Source: Gammaproteobacteria bacterium
Lineage (GTDB): Bacteria > Pseudomonadota > Gammaproteobacteria > SZUA-229
Direction of reading: 5' to 3'
DNA length: 39,621 nt
Assembly: GCA_022340645.1 (NCBI GenBank)
Contig: JAJDNP010000086.1
Span: 1 to 39,621 of the forward strand
In this document: piece after piece, positions 16,449-23,568 of the stretch
Layout of the letters: every line of letters starts with the position of its first letter
Numbering within the stretch: the first letter of the stretch is position 1
Translations under genes and position numbers: made by a program
Notes under the pieces: generated by a model
Told to the model about the DNA's origin: nothing
The model's database searches: none
Seen by the model: only the letters and a program-made list of their open reading frames with translations

Positions 16449-17579
16449 ATGGATATTAAGCAAATATTACCAGGTTCAACACTAGGCGTTCTTGGCGGCG
16501 GCCAGCTGGGCCGCATGTTTTGCGTGGCTGCCCGCACCATGGGCTATCGTACCGTCGTACTCGACCCTGATCCGCTATGCGGCGCCGGGATGATTGCGGA
16601 TGTTCATATTCAGGCGCCGTATACAGACCATGCGGCGCTGGAAGACATGGCGCAGCAGTGTGATGTGATTACGCTCGAGTTTGAAAATATTCCTTCACAA
16701 AGTGTCCGCTTTATAGCCGATAAAACGACGGTTTATCCCGCAGCTGAATCACTGGAAATTGCGCAAAACAGAGATAAGGAAAAGCAGTTTGCGTTAACAG
16801 CCGGGCTGCAGCCGGTGCCTTATTTTGCTATCAGGCAGGCGGATGATTTACAGCAGGCAGCCAGTGAAGTCGGATTTCCCGCTATTTTGAAAAGCAATAC
16901 GCTGGGCTATGACGGCAAAGGTCAGTTCGTTGTTTATGATTTATCTGAACTCAGTGAAGCATATCATCAGGCGGGTAAGGTAGCATGTGTGCTGGAAAAG
17001 AAAATCAATATCCGCTGCGAAGTGTCTGCTATTGTTGCCAGAAATGCCAAAGCTGAGCTGGCGAGTTTTCCGGTTTCCGAAAATCAGCACAGAAACGGTA
17101 TCTTGCACCTCAGCATAGTGCCGGCGCGAGTATCTGAGGAGATATCACAACAGGCTGTCAACTATGCATCGATGCTTGCCGAAGCAATGTCCTATGTTGG
17201 CATCCTTGCCGTTGAGTTTTTTGTCAGTGAAGATAATAAGCTGTACTTTAATGAAATGGCGCCACGTCCGCATAATAGCGGGCATTACACTAAGGATGCC
17301 TGCGTGACTTCACAGTTTGAACAGCAGGTGCGCATGATGTGCGGTTTAACACCCGGGGATACCCGGCTGATGTCGCCGGTGGTAATGGTAAACATGCTGG
17401 GCGACTTATGGCCGCCTGACTGGGCGGTTATCTTTGCACGCAACAATATCAAGCTGCACCTGTACGGCAAAAATGAAGCACGTCCGGGCCGCAAGATGGG
17501 GCACTTTAATGTTCTGGCGGAGGATGTGAATTCTGCTTTGACTGTTGCTGAAGAAATTTTTGAGAGGCTTAGTCGGTAG
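16449..17579 (+). CDS. purK: N5-carboxyaminoimidazole ribonucleotide synthase
   Basis: A 376-residue ATP-grasp enzyme that makes N5-CAIR from AIR, bicarbonate and ATP. The N-terminal GVLGGGQLGRM (preATP-grasp), LKSNTLGYDGKGQ (nucleotide loop) and NEMAPRPHNSGHYT motifs are characteristic. It follows purE with a 42-base gap. The last codons and the downstream 60 bases belong to a short repeat (GTCGTTAGTC type) shared with the 3' end of the convergent rhlB. No strong ribosome site is visible before the ATG. Confidence 0.97.
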   Translation: MDIKQILPGSTLGVLGGGQLGRMFCVAARTMGYRTVVLDPDPLCGAGMIADVHIQAPYTDHAALEDMAQQCDVITLEFENIPSQSVRFIADKTTVYPAAESLEIAQNRDKEKQFALTAGLQPVPYFAIRQADDLQQAASEVGFPAILKSNTLGYDGKGQFVVYDLSELSEAYHQAGKVACVLEKKINIRCEVSAIVARNAKAELASFPVSENQHRNGILHLSIVPARVSEEISQQAVNYASMLAEAMSYVGILAVEFFVSEDNKLYFNEMAPRPHNSGHYTKDACVTSQFEQQVRMMCGLTPGDTRLMSPVVMVNMLGDLWPPDWAVIFARNNIKLHLYGKNEARPGRKMGHFNVLAEDVNSALTVAEEIFERLSR

Positions 17580-17592
17580 TCCTTTGTCTTTG

Positions 17593-17642
17593 GTCGTTAG
17601 TCGTTTAAAAAGACTAACGACGGGTGACGTCTGACTAACGAC
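17593..17642. repeat. GTCGTTAGTC repeat between convergent purK and rhlB
   Basis: GTCGTTAGTC (17593-17602) faces GACTAACGAC (17612-17621), and a second GACTAACGAC lies at 17633-17642, where it contains the rhlB stop codon and last arginine codon. The first pair forms a 10-bp stem with a 9-base loop and could act as a bidirectional terminator. Confidence 0.7.
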
Positions 17643-18912
17643 GATGGTTTGTATTACGATTCTGGCTCCTGTTTCCGCCTGGCTTACCAGAGCGTGGCCG
17701 TTTTGGTTTAGGTTTTCGCTCCAGTTTTATTGGTGGTTCAGGTTTGATTAGCAGATCGCTGGTGACTGGCTGCCTGCCGATTTTCTGGTCGATATATTCT
17801 TCGATATCCATGATGTAATGCGCAAAATCTTCGCAGGCAAAACTGATAGCGAAACCACTGGCGCCGGCGCGCGCGGTGCGGCCAATGCGGTGCACATAGT
17901 CTTCGCCGGATTGTGGCAGGTCGAAATTAAAAACGTGGCTGACCTCCGGAATATGCAGGCCGCGTGCGGCAACATCGGTTGCCACCAGGGTGCTGTATTC
18001 GCCATCCTTGAATTTTTTCAGCAGGCTCTGGCGTTTTCTCTGTGGTACGTCACCAGATAATAATGCAGTTTTATAGCCGTTACCCTCAAGCCAGGCGTAA
18101 ACTTTTTCTGCTACTCGCTTGGTATTGATAAAAACAATGCTGCGCGTTGGTTTGAGTTTTTTCATCAGGCCGAGCAGCAGCGGGATTTTTTCTTCATTGG
18201 CAGGGTAGTAAATTGACTGTTCTATCTTGTCGGCAGTCCTGTATTCGGCTTCAATGCGTACTTCTGCCGGCTCGTTCATATACACGTAGGCAAGTTCTGT
18301 AATACGATGCGACAATGTCGCTGAAAAAAGCATGCTCAATCGCTTGTCAGGCTCGGGGCAGCGTTTTATAAGGTAACGGATATCATCGATAAAACCGAGA
18401 TCGAACATACGGTCTGCTTCATCCAGTACCAGCACATGACAGGCTTTGAGATTGAAAATCTTCTGTTTGAAGAAATCAATAATGCGTCCCGGTGTGCCGA
18501 TAAGAATATCCACGCCCTGTTCCAGTGCGCGGCGCTGTTTGTCATAGTCGGTACCGCCATAGGCCAGGCCAAGTACCAACCCGGTGTATTTGCCAATGGC
18601 GACAGCGTCTTTATGTATCTGGATGGCAAGTTCGCGTGTTGGTGCAAGTATTAATGTTCGTGGCTGGTTCTTCTGGTGTTTTTCATGTTCCGGATTAGTG
18701 AGTAAGTGGTTCATACAGGCAACCATGAATGCTGCTGTTTTACCTGTTCCGGTCTGTGCTTCGCCAATAACATCTTTGCCGCCAAGTGAAATCGGAATGC
18801 TTTGTGCCTGAATAGGTGTGCAAAATTCATAGCCGGCTTCATCCAGACCCTTGATTAAACGGGGGTCGATATCGAAGTCTTTGAAACGTGTTTGGGTGAG
18901 ATGATGATTCAT
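17635..18912 (-). CDS. rhlB: DEAD-box ATP-dependent RNA helicase RhlB
   Basis: A 425-residue DEAD-box helicase. In order: the Q motif (FCTPIQAQSIP), Walker A AQTGTGKT (52-59), PTRELA, DEAD (164-167), SAT, and the C-terminal ATDVAARGLHIP and YVHRIGRTARAG motifs, then a basic tail (about 385-425) for RNA or partner binding. The sequence fits RhlB better than RhlE, and the order rhlB divergent from trxA followed by rho is the gammaproteobacterial arrangement. RhlB unwinds RNA in the degradosome. The ATG at 18912 is preferred over the in-frame GTG at 18918. Confidence 0.92.
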   Translation of the reverse strand: MNHHLTQTRFKDFDIDPRLIKGLDEAGYEFCTPIQAQSIPISLGGKDVIGEAQTGTGKTAAFMVACMNHLLTNPEHEKHQKNQPRTLILAPTRELAIQIHKDAVAIGKYTGLVLGLAYGGTDYDKQRRALEQGVDILIGTPGRIIDFFKQKIFNLKACHVLVLDEADRMFDLGFIDDIRYLIKRCPEPDKRLSMLFSATLSHRITELAYVYMNEPAEVRIEAEYRTADKIEQSIYYPANEEKIPLLLGLMKKLKPTRSIVFINTKRVAEKVYAWLEGNGYKTALLSGDVPQRKRQSLLKKFKDGEYSTLVATDVAARGLHIPEVSHVFNFDLPQSGEDYVHRIGRTARAGASGFAISFACEDFAHYIMDIEEYIDQKIGRQPVTSDLLIKPEPPIKLERKPKPKRPRSGKPGGNRSQNRNTNHRR

Positions 18913-18999
18913 AGGCACGTAGCATACAGTAAATTACATTAACGTACTAATAGGGGTGTACAAATTGAAAAAATAGTCTATTATAGGGGTATCAAAATC

Positions 19000-19028
19000 T
19001 TGATATTCGATTACTTTGAAGATATAAA
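19000..19028 (+). promoter_or_regulatory. Predicted sigma-70 promoter of trxA
   Basis: TTGATA (19000-19005) and TATAAA (19023-19028) are separated by 17 bases, a near-ideal vegetative promoter. It lies about 105 bases before the trxA start in the divergent rhlB-trxA region. Confidence 0.5.
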
Positions 19029-19132
19029 GTAGAATTATACTAGTCACAAGCCATTCTTAGCATACTCTTTTTCCGGTCGCGGATGCGATTATTAAACACA
19101 TTACATTATTTTATTTTAAATGAGGTTATACG

Positions 19133-19459
19133 TTGAGCAACGATATTGTTTATGTAACAGACGATTCTTTTGAACAGGAAGTACTGCAGTCTGACGTTCC
19201 GGTTTTGGTAGATTACTGGGCTGAATGGTGCGGCCCCTGTAAGATGATTGCCCCGATTCTTGACGAGATCGTTGGTGATTATGCAGGAAAATTAAAAATC
19301 GCGAAGTTGAATATTGATGAAAATTCAGCCACACCACCAAAATATGGAATTCGTGGTATACCAACATTGATGATATTCAAAGACGGTGATGTGGAAGCGA
19401 CAAAAGTTGGAGCCATGTCCAAATCACAGTTAACTGCATTTATCGATAGCAGTCTGTAA
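19133..19459 (+). CDS. trxA: Thioredoxin 1 (TTG start)
   Basis: A 108-residue thioredoxin with the active site WCGPCK (Cys33 and Cys36) and the conserved [11 protein letters not shown] cis-proline loop. It is a cytoplasmic disulfide reductase that serves ribonucleotide reductase and other targets; Calvin-cycle enzymes are also possible clients in an autotroph. The start is TTG at 19133: GAGG lies 7 bases upstream, and the product then begins [10 protein letters not shown] like other TrxA. The nearby ATG at 19120 is out of frame. Order rhlB/trxA/rho is conserved. Confidence 0.95.
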   Translation: MSNDIVYVTDDSFEQEVLQSDVPVLVDYWAEWCGPCKMIAPILDEIVGDYAGKLKIAKLNIDENSATPPKYGIRGIPTLMIFKDGDVEATKVGAMSKSQLTAFIDSSL

Positions 19460-19804
19460 TATTATATTTGGTTTTCGCTATATGCAATGGACAGGTACTG
19501 GCAGGGTAATACATAAATCCCTGGATAGTAGCTGGCAGGACAATACGGGCGCAATTTCAGGAGCAGAAATCGGGCGGCTGCCGCATAAGTATAATCGAGG
19601 CGGCTGAAGTCTGTTCGTTACAATGACAAGAATAATAGAGGCAAAGCTAATCTGTTCGCCTCAAAAAAAATACAACAACATACATCAACCAAAGGGTGCA
19701 TCTATTAATTCATGAGTGTGCATTTTTGAATCACTTTCTGTCACACACACGGAATTAATATCCATAATCTAAAACTCAAATCTAAAATCTAAAGCCTTCC
19801 CATT
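19460..19804. other. 345-base gene-free rho leader region
   Basis: No ORF with ribosome site was found. GAGGC/GCCTC (around 19638 and 19663) is a weak hairpin followed by A residues, not a terminator for plus-strand genes. A run of CTAAAA-like units (ATCTAAAACTCAAATCTAAA) precedes the rho start. In enterobacteria rho has a long autoregulated leader, which could also be true here, but no specific element is recognised. Confidence 0.4.
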
Positions 19805-21061
19805 ATGAATCTTTCAGAATTAAAACTTAAACCCGTTACAGAATTACTGCAAATAGCTGCAGAAATGAAACTGGAGAATGTGTCGCGCTCTAAAAAGCAG
19901 GATATCATTTTTGCCATTCTCAAGGCCCACGCCAAAGGCGGCGAAGATATTTTTGGTGAAGGGGTTCTGGAAATCCTGCAGGATGGGTTTGGTTTTCTGC
20001 GTTCTGCAGAAGGTTCATACCTCGCCGGTCCGGATGATATCTATGTCTCACCAAGTCAGATTCGCCGCTTTAGCATGCGAACCGGCGATACGATTTCAGG
20101 AAAGATCCGGCCGCCAAAAGATGGTGAACGTTATTTTGCCATGCTTAAGGTGGATCAAATCAACTTTGATACACCCGAAAGTACACGCAACAAGGTCGCT
20201 TTTGAAAACTTAACGCCGCTGCATCCAAATGAGCGTTTGATCATGGAGCGCGGTAACGGCAGTACCGAAGATATTACAGCGCGAATTATTGATTTAATGT
20301 CACCGATTGGAAAAGGTCAGCGTGGATTGATAGTGTCGCCGCCTAAAGCCGGTAAAACCATGATGCTGAATCATATCGCACAATCCATTGCTGCCAATAG
20401 CCCTGATTGTTATCTCATAGTGCTGCTGATTGATGAGCGCCCTGAAGAGGTAACTGAAATGGAGCGCAGCGTTCGTGGCGAGGTGGTTTCATCTACCTTT
20501 GATGAACCTGCCAGTCGCCATGTCCAGGTTGCAGAAATGGTGATTGAAAAAGCCAAGCGCCTGGCCGAGCATAAAAAGGATGTGGTGATTTTACTTGATT
20601 CGATTACCCGCCTGGCGCGCGCCTACAACACTGTCATTCCGTCATCAGGTAAAGTGCTGACCGGTGGTGTTGATGCGCATGCGCTGCATCGCCCCAAGCG
20701 TTTCTTTGGTGCGGCGCGTAATATAGAGGAAGGTGGCAGCATCACCATCCTGGCAACCGCACTGGTTGATACTGGTTCAAAAATGGATGAAGTTATATAC
20801 GAGGAATTCAAGGGAACCGGTAATATGGAAATTCACCTTGACCGCCGCATCACCGAAAAGCGTATTTTCCCGGCAATTAATATCAACCGCTCCGGAACAC
20901 GGCGTGAAGAGCTGCTCACCAAACCGGATGAGTTGCAGAAGATGTGGATTTTACGCCGCCTGTTACAGCCAATGGATGAGATTGGTGCGATAGAATTTCT
21001 CATGGGTAAATTGCAGGCAACAAAAACCAATGATGACTTTTTTGATTCAATGAAAGGATAA
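19805..21061 (+). CDS. rho: Transcription termination factor Rho
   Basis: A 418-residue Rho with the standard layout: an N-terminal helical domain, a cold-shock-like RNA-binding domain with GFGFLR (61-66), and a RecA-like ATPase with PPKAGKT (179-185) and [16 protein letters not shown] (about 262-277). A hexamer, it binds C-rich RNA and ends transcription. Length matches the E. coli type, with no insertion. It lies downstream of trxA. Its 3' end is followed at once by the GTGAATAG repeat region shared with convergent purD. Confidence 0.98.
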   Translation: MNLSELKLKPVTELLQIAAEMKLENVSRSKKQDIIFAILKAHAKGGEDIFGEGVLEILQDGFGFLRSAEGSYLAGPDDIYVSPSQIRRFSMRTGDTISGKIRPPKDGERYFAMLKVDQINFDTPESTRNKVAFENLTPLHPNERLIMERGNGSTEDITARIIDLMSPIGKGQRGLIVSPPKAGKTMMLNHIAQSIAANSPDCYLIVLLIDERPEEVTEMERSVRGEVVSSTFDEPASRHVQVAEMVIEKAKRLAEHKKDVVILLDSITRLARAYNTVIPSSGKVLTGGVDAHALHRPKRFFGAARNIEEGGSITILATALVDTGSKMDEVIYEEFKGTGNMEIHLDRRITEKRIFPAININRSGTRREELLTKPDELQKMWILRRLLQPMDEIGAIEFLMGKLQATKTNDDFFDSMKG

Positions 21062-21070
21062 AAAAAAGCA

Positions 21071-21236
21071 GTGAATAGATAACAGTGAATAGTGAACAGT
21101 TAAAAACAAAAGCAATTAAAAACTTGATGAATTAAACAGGTATCAGTTTAAAATTCACTATTCACTATTCACTATTCACTATTCACTATTCACTATTCAC
21201 TATTCACTATTCACTATTCACTATTCACTATTCACT
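21071..21236. repeat. GTGAATAG repeat with a 7-bp tandem array between rho and purD
   Basis: Eleven full TTCACTA units plus a six-base partial run from 21154 to 21236. About 55 bases upstream, AGTGAATAGATAACAGTGAA and a following AGTGAACAG (21070-21099) have the opposite orientation, so the whole region is a large inverted repeat. The purD stop codon (TGA, 21234-21232) lies within the last unit. Related non-tandem sequence occurs between fixH and the GGDEF gene. Confidence 0.95.
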
Positions 21237-22518
21237 GCTTTTCTCTGGCAATGGCCCTGTGGCCAATATCCGTACGGTAGTACATATTCTTCCAGTGAAT
21301 CTTGTTCACTACCTGGTAAGCGAGCTGCTGGGCTTCGGTAACCGAACTACCGAGAGCGACAGCGCACAATACACGCCCGCCATTAGTAACAACATGGCCG
21401 TCTTTTTCAGCTGTGCCGGCGTGGAATACTTTTGTTGATTCGGTCTCGGTGTCTTCCAGGCCGCTGATGACATCGCCTTTATTATAACTGTCAGGGTAAC
21501 CGCCGGCAGCAAGCACCACACCAAGGGATGTCCGTGCATCCCACACAATTTCAGACTGATCCAGTTTTCCTTCGATGGCGTCCAGGCAGTGCTGTACCAG
21601 ATCCGATTTTAAACGCATCATGATCGGCTGCGTTTCTGGATCACCAAAACGTACATTGTATTCCAGTACTTTCGGAATGCCTTCATTATTAATCATCAAG
21701 CCGGCGTAGAGGAACCCGGTAAAGGTATTGCCTTCCTCTGCCATACCTTTAACTGTCGGCTCTATTACCAGTTGCATAATACGATCATGCATTTCTGCCG
21801 TAACTACCGGCGCAGGAGAATAAGCGCCCATGCCACCGGTATTGGGGCCCTTGTCGCCGTTATCGCGCGCCTTATGATCCTGTGAACTGGCCATCGGCAG
21901 TATGTTTTTGCCATCGATCATGCAAATAAAGCTGGCTTCTTCGCCATGTAAAAACTCTTCAATAACGACGCGTGCGCCGGCGTCACCGAATTTGTTTCCA
22001 GCCAGCATATCTTTAACGGCAACAATCGCTTCATCTTCTGTTTGCGCGAGGATGACGCCCTTGCCGGCTGCCAGGCCGTCGGCTTTGACGACTATGGGGG
22101 CGCCATGTTTTTTGATATATTCGATGGCCGGTTCTATTGCAGTGAAGTTGCCATAAAAAGCCGTGGGTATATCATGGCGTTCAAGAAAGTTTTTGGTGAA
22201 AGCTTTTGAACCTTCCAGCTGGGCAGCAGCTTTCGACGGGCCGAATATCTTTAAGCCGCTTTCGCTAAATACATCGACTATACCATTTACCAGCGTTGCT
22301 TCTGGGCCTACTATCGTCAAATCTATGGAATTGTCGCTGGCAAATTGTCGTAAAGTCTGGATGTCTTCTGCGCTGATATCTATGTTCGTGATGTTTTTTT
22401 CCAGTGCAGTGCCAGCGTTGCCGGGAGCGACGAATACCTGCTGAACCAGGGAAGATTGTGCGGCTTTCCAGGCGAGGGCATGTTCGCGGCCGCCGTTGCC
22501 GATGACAAGAATTTTCAT
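21232..22518 (-). CDS. purD: Phosphoribosylamine-glycine ligase (GAR synthetase)
   Basis: A 428-residue ATP-grasp enzyme of standard length. It makes glycinamide ribonucleotide in purine synthesis. GNGGREHALAWK opens the protein, and KADGLAAGKGV and FGDPETQ are the ATP-grasp signatures. In most gammaproteobacteria purD follows purH; here purH lies 12 kb away, with the cbb3 oxidase island between them. The protein ends REKQ and its stop codon is supplied by a tandem repeat. Confidence 0.98.
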   Translation of the reverse strand: MKILVIGNGGREHALAWKAAQSSLVQQVFVAPGNAGTALEKNITNIDISAEDIQTLRQFASDNSIDLTIVGPEATLVNGIVDVFSESGLKIFGPSKAAAQLEGSKAFTKNFLERHDIPTAFYGNFTAIEPAIEYIKKHGAPIVVKADGLAAGKGVILAQTEDEAIVAVKDMLAGNKFGDAGARVVIEEFLHGEEASFICMIDGKNILPMASSQDHKARDNGDKGPNTGGMGAYSPAPVVTAEMHDRIMQLVIEPTVKGMAEEGNTFTGFLYAGLMINNEGIPKVLEYNVRFGDPETQPIMMRLKSDLVQHCLDAIEGKLDQSEIVWDARTSLGVVLAAGGYPDSYNKGDVISGLEDTETESTKVFHAGTAEKDGHVVTNGGRVLCAVALGSSVTEAQQLAYQVVNKIHWKNMYYRTDIGHRAIAREKQ

Positions 22519-22566
22519 GGCTATCTTTATTTTGTGTTTATTTGAAAGCGCCGTATTTTACACTTT

Positions 22567-22754
22567 TTACCGCAGTGGCGCGGGGACGCAGAGAAAAAAC
22601 ATAACTGTTAATGCTGATTTGAAGCTGAACTTGAAGATGTTGTTAATTCGCCAGCCGTTCATCAGCGCGCGCATGGGCAATTATTAATTTTCTCACAAAG
22701 AAGCTAGGCAACGCAGAAAAAATAATAGTATTTTCTCCATGTCTCTGCGGTAAA
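22567..22754. repeat. Family B repeat pair between purD and orf207
   Basis: TTACCGCAGTGGCGCGGGGA (from 22567) followed by CGCAGAGAAAA faces TTTTCTCCATGTCTCTGCGG with TAAA at 22731-22754. About 130 bases lie between, including CGCAGAAAAA at 22712. It is the largest family B element seen. No ORF of credible composition is inside it. Confidence 0.65.
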
Positions 22755-22766
22755 TAAGATTGTTAT

Positions 22767-23390
22767 CTATTGGCAACTATAGAAATACAGCCAGCCTGTA
22801 TCAGTAATGGCTGAGAGTTTGTCCAGCAGGAGCTGCTGCGGTATGGCTTCTTTGGGGAAGATATCGGTAATTTCGATAAACAGTTGAGCGTAACCAGCCA
22901 TTTTTCGCCAGTTAAGCTGAGCGAGATTTAACGTGGTATGGCAGTGGCTGCATGTTATGGCTGCAGCCAGTTTTTTGTTCAGCCGGTTTTTTAGCGGCTT
23001 TCTGCAGCTAGAACAATGCGGCGTTGCCGATTGCGTTTTGCTGTAGATCAAACGTGGGGATGCGAACCGGTGTATTTTTATAGAGCAATAAGTCTCACCG
23101 TTTGCGCCTGGCTCGAATTGTATGGCAGGTGAGCAGCCAAGGTAGGCAATATAATCTAAAAATTTATCGCCGGTATAGTGATCAGTATTATCCGTGGTTG
23201 TTTTTCGAGAAATAAAACCGATTTCCTGTAACGCAGCAATGAAAGATGAAGTATTGTCAGCTGAAAAGTCATGCTGTCGGGGGCATAAATAAAGTGAGCA
23301 TTTTCCGTATATGGTGTTCATAAAATGGCATGGGAAAGTATCAGTCTTTGTTATCGTTTGCAGCCGGTTTCTCAGGCTTGTTATCGTCAT
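22767..23390 (-). CDS. Hypothetical zinc-ribbon protein downstream of ccoS (orf207)
   Basis: Up to 207 residues from the ATG at 23390, which overlaps ccoS by 50 bases; a second ATG at 23321 would give 184 residues and no overlap. Two CxxC pairs (CSSC and CSHC, about 22 residues apart) form a likely zinc ribbon in the middle. The C-terminal part, IFPKEAIPQQLLLDKLSAIT, is helical. There is no membrane segment. I cannot name the family. Following ccoI-ccoS on the same strand with overlap or a tiny gap, it is probably cotranscribed, so a role in oxidase or metal biogenesis is possible. Confidence 0.7.
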   Translation of the reverse strand: MTITSLRNRLQTITKTDTFPCHFMNTIYGKCSLYLCPRQHDFSADNTSSFIAALQEIGFISRKTTTDNTDHYTGDKFLDYIAYLGCSPAIQFEPGANGETYCSIKIHRFASPRLIYSKTQSATPHCSSCRKPLKNRLNKKLAAAITCSHCHTTLNLAQLNWRKMAGYAQLFIEITDIFPKEAIPQQLLLDKLSAITDTGWLYFYSCQ

Positions 23391-23520
23391 CCATCAGGAT
23401 GCGGTGAGCGGGACCGTCAAGATCTTCAAACTGGTCTGATTTTACTGCCCAGAAAAATATAACGATGATAATAATGACAATGAACAGCGCGACCGGAAGT
23501 AATAGGTAAATAATGTCCAT
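23341..23520 (-). CDS. ccoS: cbb3-type oxidase assembly protein CcoS
   Basis: A 59-residue protein, short enough to be missed by length filters. It begins MDIIYLLLPVALFIVIIIIV, an N-terminal membrane helix, followed by FFWAVKSDQFEDLDGPAHRI, which is the CcoS signature (the D-Q-F-x-D-L-x-x-P motif), then an acidic and lysine-rich tail. CcoS is needed for cofactor insertion into cbb3 oxidase in the bacteria where it has been studied. It lies 48 bases after ccoI, the usual arrangement, with part of a family A repeat in the gap. Confidence 0.95.
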   Translation of the reverse strand: MDIIYLLLPVALFIVIIIIVIFFWAVKSDQFEDLDGPAHRILMDDDNKPEKPAANDNKD

Positions 23521-23530
23521 AAAAGTTTTT

Positions 23531-23557
23531 ATTGCGTGTTTCGCGTTATTTGCGGAC
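23531..23557. repeat. Family A half-repeat between ccoI and ccoS
   Basis: On the minus strand the sequence reads TCCGCAAATAACGCGAAACA, a single arm of the family A repeat. No facing arm is present, so this is a fragment or solo copy. Confidence 0.6.
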
Positions 23558-23568
23558 TAAAAAAGATA

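Noticed and set aside
19638-19675. GAGGC/GCCTC hairpin as trxA terminator
   Set aside because: Five-bp stem followed by A residues on the coding strand, not T.
21154-21236. Tandem array considered as CRISPR
   Set aside because: The unit is 7 bp with no spacers and no cas genes nearby; it is a simple tandem repeat.
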